DNA of 64,000 bases, from the NCBI GenBank assembly GCA_963773835.1, contig CAVZCQ010000001.1, forward strand, positions 372,001 through 436,000, in the 5' to 3' direction. Numbering within the stretch: position 1 is the first letter of the stretch; each line of letters starts with the position of its first letter. The DNA is from JOPF136 sp963773835 (GTDB lineage: Bacteria > Acidobacteriota > Terriglobia > Acidiferrales > UBA7541). This document shows, one piece after another, positions 17,601 to 25,275 of this stretch. Under the pieces are notes generated by a model. It was given only the letters and a program-made list of their open reading frames with translations, was not told the origin of the DNA and searched no databases. Position numbers and translations under genes: made by a program.

Positions 17601-18855
17601 GCCGGCGCCGCCGGCCGTGACGCTCTCGCATCTCACCGTCGGACAGGATTCTTGTCCCGGCTCGGCACAATTGAGCGTGATGGTAAAGAATACGGGCAGC
17701 ACGCCGACGCCCCTTCCCGTGCAGGTGATTTTCTTCGACGGCGATCCGGGGCTCGGAGTGGCGGTGGGAGTCGCGACCACCAGCGGCCCGGTTCCGGCGG
17801 GCCGCTCGGTAACGCTGTCTGCGCCGTGGGCCCTGCCATCCGCCGGCACTCATTCCATATTTGCCCTGGCCCTGGGCGCGAACACTGTGAACGTCGAGTT
17901 CGAGGTTTGCGTGCCGGCGCAGTATTCCACCAACCCCCTGCTGCTTTCGCCGCCGAGCGGCAGCAACGGCACGGGCACCACCCACACGGTCGCCGCCCAA
18001 TTGGTCGACATTTTCGGCGGGGGCATCAGCGGGGCTCCGATTACGTTCACGGTTTCGGGGGCGAACACGGCTACGGGAACGGTCAGCACGGACGCCAACG
18101 GCAACGCCCAGTTCAGCTATTCCGGGACAAACGCCGGCCAGGACAGCATCGTGGCCACGATCAACCATGGCGGAATGAGCGTGCTGACAAGCAATACCGT
18201 TGCCGAGACGTGGACATCTGTGACGCCACCCGTGGTGACGCCTCCTGCAAGCATCTCCATACCCGCGACCGAGGCCGGCGGCGCCAGAGGCAGCGCTTCG
18301 CCGGCGCTCGCTGCTTTTCTGGCGGGGGGATCCGCGGTGGCCAGCGTTGGCCCTTCGCCGACGCGGCTGGCCCCGCAAGTGGGCGGCGCCGCAGTGGACA
18401 ACACGTCGCTGTTCCCGGTGGGCACGACGACGGTGACCTTCCAGTTCCAAGATTTCGTCGGAAACATCGGCACCGCGACGTCTACGGTCACGGTCGCTAT
18501 CGGAACGCCGCGCATCACTGGTTCTATCGCCGGGGTCGGAACCGACCCGTCCGGCGCCATCTACGCGAACGTCGTGCTCACAAACACGGGAAGCGGGAAC
18601 GCGCGAAATCTGCGAATCAATTCTTTGGTGTTCCGCACGCTCTCCGGTACTGGAACCGTCACCTACAACTCGACGTTGTCCCCGGCTCTGCCTCTGGCAA
18701 TTGGTAACTTGGACGTGGGCGCTGCGGTGACAATCCGTGTGTTTCTGAATGTCCCGGGGACGGTGACACGGCTGTCTATCACCGAGAACGGCCCGGTGCA
18801 AAACGTTGTGGGCACGAACTACAACTATTCGACGGCCGAGGGCCTCGTTCCGTGA
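14656..18855 (+). CDS. Large exported multidomain Ig-like protein
   Basis: About 1,400 residues. A hydrophobic signal-like core (LLRLAVCAAMMFLAAPSADA) occurs unusually late, near residues 57-76, after a polar N-terminal extension. A GGAGGG site precedes this ATG, so the long N-terminus is probably translated. The middle has a PKD domain (AGSSTDPAGGSLTYAWDLNG; about 515-595), followed by a beta-propeller-like region with repeated GNIWE/GNYVI-type strands. The C-terminal third has a CARDB-like domain, an invasin/Big-type Ig domain (DANGNAQFSYSGTNAG), a HYR-like domain and a final conserved-repeat strand domain. No catalytic motif was seen. It is likely a surface or extracellular structural or adhesion protein. 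A PEP-CTERM gene follows 38 bases later. Confidence 0.83.
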   Translation: MLVLGKCARFIASPAPPHIYFEGPRATSDAGLVGVRGLGEHDWWQRKGWPASLLRLAVCAAMMFLAAPSADAQAPAQGFMGGYMELSTVADGSGGLVYGPGQTVAIDGVIPHVYNGGCLSMFVPFAPTNKFPKPFLEIYPVADFYVMVDNGTPLMPFDKLTDVNKTPNTIIGLSDGSFVDEIVAITMPAGHTGAGKYRIVMDVCQTGVYDPLGGDIVLGDASQTGFIVQEPAVLPPLDLSPIKTSASEYVSALSDTKIGPKGAQITIPGGCSLYKKLGDKVPAATLLAGLFQTTLTYCADLIGHYQGLAADPPDPNYKVFAELGNIGYGPFSASTPLERAARTLANALADQDAASNAFLNSIQKFQGAQQAGDDEWSLLQLMQMNKFINLLIGPGGSMLRTYAALEAFNIALQQDALGTTQEAQDLEAFLPILRQTLGAMLTPLGGFFQPHYDPNTGGKLLSPVGLQAYIEVYLGLYPIPAELPGIPQERALAGLPPIVLPYPTASTGGNYNAAPGATITFNAGSSTDPAGGSLTYAWDLNGNGTFTDATGAQPQYSYSQAGTRTIGVQVTDSSGFTNVAYALVNIGDVSSQDIITQSGSDQIFDVHADGSYSQLTPGVPFIDSSVRKLKVDVNGDIWELGGNNGFGISGTYGGILHHYDSKGNLLATITPAQIGSLAGLSLVSLDDFDIDGSGRIDLTATEDLGPGCFDTSLTVCTGHVAGPGVVLRMVPDASSAAFLDEVETRNVSVQIVKGVLVAIQVPACTGLNGAGFLRVDPNNGNVVVSDVNGGDPTRCDFGVFSINPTTAAITEVIPGSAIINSCCDLSDPTYGMYYATDMTFGGSSLHWGPYGGLAPQGPGLFAVDAQGNYVIAPAQAAGGGFIGRVDVPPQITNNGGTLDVEVFPVITHSLGTPFVVLNSMTVDAGGDYVGVGINFAVSLNPAIFRITPDGQIFTVNTALSPSSGLALVDVVPQIRAVTPSDMPAPPAVTLSHLTVGQDSCPGSAQLSVMVKNTGSTPTPLPVQVIFFDGDPGLGVAVGVATTSGPVPAGRSVTLSAPWALPSAGTHSIFALALGANTVNVEFEVCVPAQYSTNPLLLSPPSGSNGTGTTHTVAAQLVDIFGGGISGAPITFTVSGANTATGTVSTDANGNAQFSYSGTNAGQDSIVATINHGGMSVLTSNTVAETWTSVTPPVVTPPASISIPATEAGGARGSASPALAAFLAGGSAVASVGPSPTRLAPQVGGAAVDNTSLFPVGTTTVTFQFQDFVGNIGTATSTVTVAIGTPRITGSIAGVGTDPSGAIYANVVLTNTGSGNARNLRINSLVFRTLSGTGTVTYNSTLSPALPLAIGNLDVGAAVTIRVFLNVPGTVTRLSITENGPVQNVVGTNYNYSTAEGLVP

Positions 18856-18893
18856 TCGGAAGCTGCGGGAGAAGGGAAGCAAAGGAGAACTAC

Positions 18894-19475
18894 ATGCGAC
18901 GCCAGCTTTACTGGGTTTCTCTCACTCTCGGTGTTCTGCTTGCCGCCCAGGCGGCCCGGGCGGACTCCCTGACGTTCACCGTGCTGCCAACCGATGTCTC
19001 GGGCCCGGCTGGCACGACCGTAGGCTGGGGCTTTTCCATCACCAATAACAGCGCGACGAACTATCTGGACATCAGTGGTATCGATAGCGGCCTTTTTCTG
19101 GCTACGGACGGTACACCGGATGCCTCTGTCTTCGTGTTCCCCAATTTGGCGCCGGGACAGACAATGACCCAGGTATACGACCCTGTGGATGGCCTGGGGC
19201 TGTTTCAGTTCACGTGGAACGCGGGTCTAACGACAGGAACAATGGAAACTGGAGTTTTCACTCTCTACGGGGCGTTCTGTGATCCCCTCACCGATCAGTA
19301 CTGCGCGGAGGATGGCTCTGTCGCAAGCACTGCCCTCGCAACCGGGGACTATTCTGCGACGGTGAGTCCCTTGGGTGGGGTGATCACCCCCGAGCCGTCT
19401 GCCGCGCTGTTGCTCGGCACGGGGCTGTTCGTGCTGGCGTGGTTTTCCCGTCGCCGGTTGGACGTGCGCGCCTAA
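18894..19475 (+). CDS. PEP-CTERM sorted exported protein
   Basis: A 193-residue protein with signal peptide (LGVLLAAQAARA) and a C-terminal PEP-CTERM signal: PEPSAALLLGTGLFVLAWF followed by SRRR. This tripartite tail is recognised by exosortase (EpsH-type) systems, which process it at the membrane. The start is fixed by AAGGAG 7 bases upstream. The mature domain is a short beta-rich unit without known catalytic residues. No exosortase gene is in this window. Co-transcription with the large exported protein is likely given the 38-base gap. Confidence 0.88.
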   Translation: MRRQLYWVSLTLGVLLAAQAARADSLTFTVLPTDVSGPAGTTVGWGFSITNNSATNYLDISGIDSGLFLATDGTPDASVFVFPNLAPGQTMTQVYDPVDGLGLFQFTWNAGLTTGTMETGVFTLYGAFCDPLTDQYCAEDGSVASTALATGDYSATVSPLGGVITPEPSAALLLGTGLFVLAWFSRRRLDVRA

Positions 19476-19555
19476 TTCCGCCTAACCTCACCCGTCCAAC
19501 CTTCTTCCGACGGCCTCAGCGAGAGGACAGGTCGCCAGCGCTACGACCCGCGGTA

Positions 19556-20158
19556 CTAGCCGGCGGAAGACGACGCCGCGGCGGTGCCCGCGAGGCCGAG
19601 TTCACCGGCTACGGCACGCATGGCGGCGATGCAGTTGGCGATGTGCTCGTCGAGCGGGATACCCAGCTCTTCCGCGCCCTTGGTGACGTCTTCGCGGCTT
19701 ACGCCGCGGGCAAAGGCTTTGTCCTTCAGGCGCTTCTTCACCGAGCTGACTTCCAGGTCGAGAATGCTCTTGCTGGGGCGGACGAGCGAGCACGCGGTGA
19801 GGAAGCCGGCCAGCTCGTCGCAGGCGAACAGGGCGTGCTCCAGTGCGGATTGGCGGGCGACGCCAGTGTAGTCAGCGTGGGAGAGAATGGCTCGGATCAT
19901 ATCTTCCGGGTAGCCGCGCTCGCGGAGGATCTTGGCGCCCTCGGAAGGATGGCCCTGGGAGGCGTGATGCTCCTGGTTGGGCCAGCGCTCGTAGTCGAAG
20001 TCGTGGAGGAGGGCGGCAATGGACCAGAGGTCCTCGTTGTGGCCGCCTTTTCGGGCGTAGGCGCGGACGCAGGCTTCCACGGCGAGGGCGTGTTTGCGCA
20101 GGTTTTCGTTTTCGGTGAATTCGCAGAGGAGCTTCCAGGCGTCGTCGCGAGTGGGCAT
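19556..20158 (-). CDS. HD-domain phosphohydrolase-like protein
   Basis: A 200-residue HD-superfamily protein: NLRKHALAVEACVRAYA supplies the first His, LHDFDYERWPNQEHH the HD pair, and ILSHADYTG a further His. These residues bind the metal in the HD fold, so phosphohydrolase activity is likely; the substrate is unknown. The C-terminal half (LDLEVSSVKKRLKDKAFARGV) matches the HDIG-type cluster with an extra helical cap. The chosen ATG starts MPTRDDAWKLL; earlier in-frame codons read intergenic repeat DNA and were rejected. The heptamer repeat array lies 10 bases upstream of the start. Confidence 0.85.
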   Translation of the reverse strand: MPTRDDAWKLLCEFTENENLRKHALAVEACVRAYARKGGHNEDLWSIAALLHDFDYERWPNQEHHASQGHPSEGAKILRERGYPEDMIRAILSHADYTGVARQSALEHALFACDELAGFLTACSLVRPSKSILDLEVSSVKKRLKDKAFARGVSREDVTKGAEELGIPLDEHIANCIAAMRAVAGELGLAGTAAASSSAG

Positions 20159-20167
20159 TTGAGTACA

Positions 20168-20195
20168 GTGGCCAGTGGCGAGTGGCCAGTGGCCA
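20168..20195. repeat. Heptamer tandem repeat (GTGGCCA x4)
   Basis: Four direct units GTGGCCA, GTGGCGA, GTGGCCA, GTGGCCA, immediately upstream of the HD gene start. Confidence 0.75.
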
Positions 20196-20293
20196 GCAGG
20201 AAGAGAGGATACGATGGGGGCGGGTTGGGGGCCAGTACCGAATTGGACGGGCGGCTGGGAAGAGAAGAAGGGAATGAACGCGGAGGACACGGA

Positions 20294-20324
20294 GTCCCGA
20301 ATCCCGAAGCTTCGGGATCGGGAC
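20294..20324. repeat. Nested palindrome
   Basis: A perfect 18-bp palindrome (ATCCCGAAGCTTCGGGAT, 20301-20318) is wrapped by GTCCCG and CGGGAC with one unpaired A. ACACGGAG occurs on both sides, at 20287-20294 and 20330-20337. Confidence 0.7.
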
Positions 20325-20525
20325 GGAGAACACGGAGAGGAGAGCCGGAGAGGACAGCGACCTCGGGACTCACGAACCCGCTCCACCTTGCCGATGAGAA
20401 AGAGTGTGGATGGGAGGATTGCGGTTGAGACAGGGGTATTTGCAGAAGGGGACGGCAATGAACGCCCGTAGGCGGGCGCCAGCGGACGACAGCAGGCGAT
20501 TTGCGGACAATTCCTGAAATTCCGC

Positions 20526-20554
20526 TTGACACGCCGTAGGGCGCAGTGCATCCT
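20526..20554 (+). promoter_or_regulatory. Weak sigma70-type promoter candidate for the XRE gene
   Basis: A perfect TTGACA is followed 17 bases later by CATCCT, which matches only three of six -10 bases. The -35 is good but the -10 is poor. Confidence 0.3.
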
Positions 20555-20633
20555 TTGCCCGCGCGCCAGTTTCTGCCTTCCCCTTTGATGAGTTGCCTCC
20601 CATCCGCTCGCTGGAAAAAGGAGCGAGGAACCC

Positions 20634-21338
20634 GTGTCTGAGGCACAGGCTACGCACGCCCCCGAAACCGGGGTGGAGAACGAACGCGAAGTCGTCCGAT
20701 GCAAGGTGTGCGGGCTGGTTCAGTACCGCACAAAGACCGACAATTGCCGGCGCTGTCTGCGCATCCTGCCTCCGCGGGTGCAGTACCTGATACCGCCGCC
20801 CGCGGCGCAAGAGCTTCCCGGCGACGATCGCCAGCTGTTCGAGCACTGGCCGAACGCGCAGACGGTGGAGAATATCGGGCACCGCATCCGGCAGTTGCGG
20901 GAGACCCGCGGGATGACACAGAGCCAGTTGCAGGCGCGCTCGCGCGTCTCGCGCTCTTATCTCTCGCGGATCGAAAGCGGGCAGATGACGCCGAGCCTGG
21001 GGACGCTCGAGAAAATCTCCGAAGCGCTCGGCGTGGGGCTGAACCGCTTCTTCCTGCCGGAATCAAGCAGCGAGACGCTGATGGAAGACCCGTTCATCCA
21101 GGGGCTGCGGCCGTTCCTGCGGCAACTCGACTGGGAACAGTGGCAGTCCATCCTGAGGCGTCTGCAGGTAATCAGCGACCACGTGACGGCGGTCACGGCG
21201 GTCGTGGGGCAGGGCTCTCCCCCGCGAGAGCCGGCGGCGAGCGGTGGGCCAGCGCCCTCGGACCGCACGCCGATACCCCAGAACGGGAGCGCGCGGCCCC
21301 GAAGCGTCGGGGGGACGCCCCAAGCGCTGAACCGGTAA
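20634..21338 (+). CDS. XRE-family regulator with N-terminal zinc ribbon
   Basis: A 234-residue protein starting at GTG with GGAG upstream. The first 50 residues hold a C-x2-C...C-x2-C ribbon (CKVC, CRRC). A classical HTH_3 domain follows at about residues 80-140 (IRQLRETRGMTQSQLQARSRVSRSYLSRIE). The rest is helical with a Pro-rich disordered tail. The ribbon plus XRE arrangement suggests a DNA-binding regulator with a metal-dependent or structural N-terminus. A palindrome of the CCCCGA...TCGGGG kind sits in the coding 3' end. The genes it controls are unknown. Confidence 0.9.
   Translation: MSEAQATHAPETGVENEREVVRCKVCGLVQYRTKTDNCRRCLRILPPRVQYLIPPPAAQELPGDDRQLFEHWPNAQTVENIGHRIRQLRETRGMTQSQLQARSRVSRSYLSRIESGQMTPSLGTLEKISEALGVGLNRFFLPESSSETLMEDPFIQGLRPFLRQLDWEQWQSILRRLQVISDHVTAVTAVVGQGSPPREPAASGGPAPSDRTPIPQNGSARPRSVGGTPQALNR
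21297..21312. repeat. 16-bp palindrome inside the XRE coding region
   Basis: CCCCGAAGCGTCGGGG, related to the CCCGAAGCTTCGGG family, encodes part of the disordered tail. Confidence 0.55.
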
Positions 21339-21417
21339 GGCCGGAGCGGTCTGCCGGGGCCCAGCCCTTTTCCCCCGGTGTCCTGTCTGTGGCTGCGGGT
21401 TGGCGGGGTGACTGCCG

Positions 21418-22401
21418 CTAGGCGAACCTTACTTTGACGTCGGGGCGCTTTTCCAGGTGCACAGTGTCGATAAAGCGCACCTCACGGTTCTCGAGAGTCA
21501 TGATGAGGGACTGGGAGCGGATGCCCTCTCCGAAAAAACGCACGCCTTTCAGCAGGTTTCCTTCCGTCACTCCGGTGCAGGCAAAGATGATCTTCTTGCC
21601 GGGTGCGAGCTCATCCGTGTCGTAGATTCGCTTCGGGTCCTTGATCCCCATTTTCGCGAGACGCTCTTCGTGCTCCGGTTTGCTGACCACCAGGCGGGCG
21701 ATGATTTGGCCGTTGAGGCATCGCAGGGCGGCGGCGGAAAGGACCCCTTCCGGCGCGCCGCCCGTGCCCATCACGACATGAACGCCGGTGCCGAGCACAG
21801 CGACGGAAATGCCGGCGGAAAGGTCGCCATCCGTGATGAGGCGGATGCGAGCTCCTGCCGCGCGGATATCATTGATCAGTTTATCGTGGCGCGGGCGGTC
21901 GAGGACGATCACGACCAGGTCCGCCACGGCGCGGTTCAACCGACGGGCAATCGACTTCAGGTTGTCCGCCACGGGCGCGTCCAGCTCGACGGCGCCCTTG
22001 CACGACGGGCCCACGATAATCTTTTCCATATACAGGTCGGGCGCGTGGAGCAGGCCGCCGCGTTCGCTGGCGGCCAGCACGGTGATGGCATTCGGGGAGC
22101 CCGTGGCGCAGAGGTTGGTGCCTTCGAGAGGATCCACGGCAATGTCCACTGCGGCGTACCCGCGGCCGTCGTGAGCGCCGGCGCCCACTTTTTCGCCGAT
22201 GAAGAGCATGGGCGCTTCGTCCCGTTCGCCTTCACCGATCACGATCGTGCCGTCCATGGGCACGGTGTCCATTACGCGGCGCATGGCCTCGACGGCGACG
22301 TCGTCTGCTTTGTGACGGTCACCGAGGCCCATGGTGCGAGCCGCGGCGATGGCGGCCTGTTCCACGACGCGGAGGAATTCCAGTCCCAGTTCGATTTCCA
22401 T
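21418..22401 (-). CDS. glpX: Class II fructose-1,6-bisphosphatase
   Basis: A 327-residue GlpX-type enzyme hydrolysing fructose 1,6-bisphosphate in gluconeogenesis. Signatures are GEGERDEAPML, AVDPLEGTNLCATGSPNAI and MGTGGAPEGVLSAAALRC. Metal-binding acidic residues are present in these boxes. The ATG opening MEIELGLEFLRVVEQAA was chosen because this helix is the family's N-terminus; an in-frame upstream extension looks like non-coding DNA. It is convergent with the XRE gene. Heptamer and REP repeats follow upstream. Confidence 0.97.
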   Translation of the reverse strand: MEIELGLEFLRVVEQAAIAAARTMGLGDRHKADDVAVEAMRRVMDTVPMDGTIVIGEGERDEAPMLFIGEKVGAGAHDGRGYAAVDIAVDPLEGTNLCATGSPNAITVLAASERGGLLHAPDLYMEKIIVGPSCKGAVELDAPVADNLKSIARRLNRAVADLVVIVLDRPRHDKLINDIRAAGARIRLITDGDLSAGISVAVLGTGVHVVMGTGGAPEGVLSAAALRCLNGQIIARLVVSKPEHEERLAKMGIKDPKRIYDTDELAPGKKIIFACTGVTEGNLLKGVRFFGEGIRSQSLIMTLENREVRFIDTVHLEKRPDVKVRFA

Positions 22402-22516
22402 GGCGGTGCGGCTCCCCTCGGAGAGTGTGACGGCCCGGCGACGGCGCTCGAGGCGCGGGCCAGCGGGCAAAACGGCCTACTTCTTATCGCAAATTGGGGG
22501 GCGTGACAATACGGGG

Positions 22517-22542
22517 GTGACTGGTGACTGGTGATTGGTGAC
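22517..22542. repeat. Heptamer tandem repeat (GTGACTG type)
   Basis: GTGACTG, GTGACTG, GTGATTG and a partial GTGAC unit. The same unit is found at 50733-50763 beside the S23 gene. Confidence 0.7.
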
Positions 22543-22558
22543 CCTTCCTTCGTCAGGG
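22542..22558. repeat. 17-bp dispersed repeat, copy 3
   Basis: CCCTTCCTTCGTCAGGG, directly after the heptamer array; related to copies at 169-185 and 1385-1401. Confidence 0.45.
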
Positions 22559-22581
22559 CAGGCTGGTGGAGGAGAGGAGGG

Positions 22582-22603
22582 CTGACCTGAAGGTCAGGGC
22601 TAC
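22582..22603 (-). repeat. REP-like hairpin with GTAG foot overlapping a stop codon
   Basis: CTGACCT and AGGTCAG form a 7-bp stem around GA. CTAC follows after GG. The stop codon TAG of the minus-strand gene at 22600 lies inside the GTAG foot. Confidence 0.6.
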
Positions 22604-23190
22604 AGGGAGAGAGCCAGCCAGGCGCCGAGAGTGGCGGATTTCTCCTCGGCGCGCCAGGGGCGGCCGGCCTGCGCGCCGAGTTCGGCGAGGGCTCCGTGCA
22701 AACGGCGCTCGGGTCGCCGCAGAGCGCGCGAAGCGCGAGCGAGAGCTTCGCGCTCGAGCACGAGAGTGGAAGGCACGCGGGAGGCGCGCGCTCCCGCTTC
22801 CAGCACTTCGCGGAACAGAACCCCTTCCAGGGCATGGGCGCGGACGTGGCTGCTGCCGATTCTGGATAGATCGGGATTGCTGGAGACGACCAGGGCGACG
22901 CCTGCCAGGTGGAATCCGGCGAGGCGCAACTCTTCGGCCAGCGCGCGCACCACCGCGATTCCAACTCGGAGCGCTGCCTTCCTTCCGCGGGCCACGGCCT
23001 TCGGCGGGGCGGGCACGAACGGCATGATGCCGCCGTGATAGGGCTGGCGGGACTCCGGGACGTTCGGGTCGCAGAGCTGCACTTCGCGACGGAACAGCAG
23101 GCGAGGAGCGGAAGCCGGGCCGGCCAGGGCCACAACGATGGCGCGGCCTGTTTTCACCCGGAAGCCTAGTGTTGCAGCGGATTGCAGCAT
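22600..23190 (-). CDS. Conserved protein of unknown function
   Basis: A 196-residue protein with no domain I recognise. It opens MLQSAATLGFRVKTGRAIVV with alternating small hydrophobic residues typical of a beta strand, followed by a strand/helix pattern (LLFRREVQLCDPNVPE; VRALAEELRLAGFHLAGVALVV). This suggests an alpha/beta, possibly RNase H-like, fold; that is inference only. The last residues and stop codon abut a REP-like hairpin. It is 7 bases downstream of the acyl-CoA dehydrogenase gene and probably in its operon. Confidence 0.7.
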   Translation of the reverse strand: MLQSAATLGFRVKTGRAIVVALAGPASAPRLLFRREVQLCDPNVPESRQPYHGGIMPFVPAPPKAVARGRKAALRVGIAVVRALAEELRLAGFHLAGVALVVSSNPDLSRIGSSHVRAHALEGVLFREVLEAGARASRVPSTLVLEREALARASRALRRPERRLHGALAELGAQAGRPWRAEEKSATLGAWLALSL

Positions 23191-23197
23191 GGATCGC

Positions 23198-24367
23198 TCA
23201 GGAGTAGGCGGGGATGCCGGTGATTTTTTCGCCGATGATGAGTTTGTGGATGTCGTGGGTGCCTTCGTAGGTGTAGACGGACTCGAGGTTCATCATGTGG
23301 CGCATGATGCAGTAATCGTCCACGATGCCGTTGGCGCCGAGGATGTCGCGGGATTTGCGGGCGCATTCGAGGGCCATCCACACGTTGTTCATTTTCAGCA
23401 TGGAGACTCTGCTGAAATCGGCTTTGCCGGCGTCTTTCAGGCGGCCGACGTGCCAGGCGAGCAGTTGGGCCTTGGAGATTTCCGTAATCATCCAGGCCAA
23501 TTTTTCCTGGACGAGCTGGTGGCTGGCGATGGGTTTCCCGCCGAACTGTTTGCGCTGCTTGGCGTATTGCAACGCGGTGTCGTAGCAGGCCATGGCCGCG
23601 CCCGTGGCGCCCCAGCCGATGCCGTAGCGCGCCTGGGTGAGGCAGCCGAGCGGGCCTTTGAGCCCTTCGACGCCGGGGAGAAGATTCTCCGCCGGGATCT
23701 CGCAGTCGTTCATGGCCAGTCCGGAAGTGATGGAAGCGCGGAGCGACCATTTGCCGTGGACGTCCCAGGCTTTGAAGCCCGGCGTGCCCTTTTCGACCAG
23801 GAAGCCGCGGATGACGCCGTCTTCCGTTTTGGCCCAGACTACGGCGACATCGGCAATCGAGCCGCTGGTGATCCACATTTTTTCGCCGTTGAGGATGTAG
23901 CCGCCGCCTTTGCGCACGGCGCGGGTCAACATGCCGCCGGGATTGGAGCCGAACTGGGGCTCGGTGAGGCCGAAGCAGCCGATGGCTTCGCCCTTTTGCA
24001 GTTTCGGGAGCCACTTTTCTTTCTGTGCGTCGGTGCCATAGGCGTGGATGGGATACATGACCAACGCGGACTGGACGGAGACGAAGCTGCGCAGGCCGGA
24101 ATCGCCGCGCTCGAGCTCCTGCATCACCAGGCCGTATTCGACGTTGGACATTCCGGCGCAGCCGTAGCCCTTCAGGCTGGCGCCGAAGAAGCCGAGCTCC
24201 GCCAGTTTGGGCACCAGATGCTTGGGAAACGAGCCTTCACGGTTGTGCTTCTCGATGATGGGGATGATTTCGTCTTCTACGAATTGGCGGGCGGTCTGCC
24301 GGACGAGTATTTCATCGCCGGTGAGAAGGGAATCGAAGTCGATGTAGTCCACATGTGCGAAGGGCAT
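23198..24367 (-). CDS. gcdH: Acyl-CoA dehydrogenase, glutaryl-CoA dehydrogenase type
   Basis: A 389-residue FAD enzyme. FGLTEPQFGSNPGGM is the FAD-binding signature of this branch, and YEGTHDIHKLIIGEKITG holds the C-terminal region with the catalytic Glu (YEGT). Glutaryl-CoA dehydrogenases oxidise and decarboxylate glutaryl-CoA to crotonyl-CoA in lysine, hydroxylysine and tryptophan breakdown. The subfamily is supported by the GMSNVEYGL and GGKPIASHQLVQEKLAWM blocks, but substrate specificity is not proven. GAGGTGAG precedes the ATG. Confidence 0.93.
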   Translation of the reverse strand: MPFAHVDYIDFDSLLTGDEILVRQTARQFVEDEIIPIIEKHNREGSFPKHLVPKLAELGFFGASLKGYGCAGMSNVEYGLVMQELERGDSGLRSFVSVQSALVMYPIHAYGTDAQKEKWLPKLQKGEAIGCFGLTEPQFGSNPGGMLTRAVRKGGGYILNGEKMWITSGSIADVAVVWAKTEDGVIRGFLVEKGTPGFKAWDVHGKWSLRASITSGLAMNDCEIPAENLLPGVEGLKGPLGCLTQARYGIGWGATGAAMACYDTALQYAKQRKQFGGKPIASHQLVQEKLAWMITEISKAQLLAWHVGRLKDAGKADFSRVSMLKMNNVWMALECARKSRDILGANGIVDDYCIMRHMMNLESVYTYEGTHDIHKLIIGEKITGIPAYS

Positions 24368-24516
24368 GACGTCTCACCTCAGAAGTGTGGCGCGCGCGAG
24401 CAGGTAGTCTAGCAAGGGCGTCTCCACCGCAGCAAATCACGGGCGCGTGTTCCGCAGAATATAGGTTTTCAAACGGGGAATTTGTGAATAGTCTAGGCGG
24501 CGCCGGAGGTGAACCG

Positions 24517-25275
24517 ATGGCGGACTCAGGGGCTCAAATTGCGCCAGCGGGCGGATTCGGCACGACGCTGCGCCGCGACGCCTGGTGGGTGGAAATCCTG
24601 CCGGTGGTGATCGTGCTGGGCGGGTTCGGTGTTTACGCCACGCTGCGGGCCTTCGAGGGACGTTTCTACGAGTGGGGACCCTATCTCACCCCTTTCTATT
24701 CCCCGCTCATCGACCCCGGGCATCACTGGTGGCCGTGGTCGCCGGCGCTGCTGATTCTCGGGGGGCCGCTGGGGTTCCGGATGACCTGCTACTACTACCG
24801 CAAAGCGTATTACCGGGCGTTTTTTCTGGATCCGCCGGGGTGCGCGGTGGGGGAGCACAAACGGGAATATCGCGGCGAATCCGCGTTTCCCTTCATCCTC
24901 CAGAATGTGCACCGCTACTTCTTCTATCTCGCCGTCGTGTTTCTCGCATTCCTGTGGCACGACGCCATTCGGGCGTTTTTCTTTGCGGACGGACTCCACG
25001 TGGGAGTTGGCACGGCGATCATGCTTGCTAACGTGGTTCTGCTGAGCCTATACACGTTTTCCTGCCATTCGCTGCGGCACCTGGCGGGCGGGAAGCTGGA
25101 CTGTTTCTCCTGCGCGACGTTCGGGAAACCGCGGTACACGGCTTGGCGGTGGGTGACGCGGCTGAACGAACGGCACATGCTGTGGGCTTGGACGAGCCTG
25201 TTTTCCGTGGGATTCACGGATTTCTATATCCGCATGGTGGCCTGCGGCGCAATCCGGGACGTGAGGCTGTTTTGA
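24517..25275 (+). CDS. Succinate dehydrogenase membrane anchor (five-helix type)
   Basis: A 252-residue membrane protein with five predicted helices (about 26-46, 70-90, 125-150, 158-178 and 217-240). HRYFFY, CHSLRHL and MLWAW near the helices supply possible haem or quinone ligands (His). The pattern and length match the single-protein anchor of the mycobacterial Sdh1-type complex rather than separate SdhC and SdhD. GGAGG precedes the ATG. It is followed at once by sdhA, overlapping its TTG start, so the genes form an operon. Confidence 0.85.
   Translation: MADSGAQIAPAGGFGTTLRRDAWWVEILPVVIVLGGFGVYATLRAFEGRFYEWGPYLTPFYSPLIDPGHHWWPWSPALLILGGPLGFRMTCYYYRKAYYRAFFLDPPGCAVGEHKREYRGESAFPFILQNVHRYFFYLAVVFLAFLWHDAIRAFFFADGLHVGVGTAIMLANVVLLSLYTFSCHSLRHLAGGKLDCFSCATFGKPRYTAWRWVTRLNERHMLWAWTSLFSVGFTDFYIRMVACGAIRDVRLF

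Larger units (their letters stand above)
20159..20633. other. Repeat-rich intergenic region
   Basis: No gene is supported. It contains the heptamer array, a nested palindrome bracketed by an 8-base direct repeat, and a TTGACA hexamer shortly before the XRE regulator gene. Confidence 0.5.

Noticed and set aside
22517..22542. Heptamer arrays as a CRISPR array
   Set aside because: Units are seven bases without spacers; no cas genes are present.
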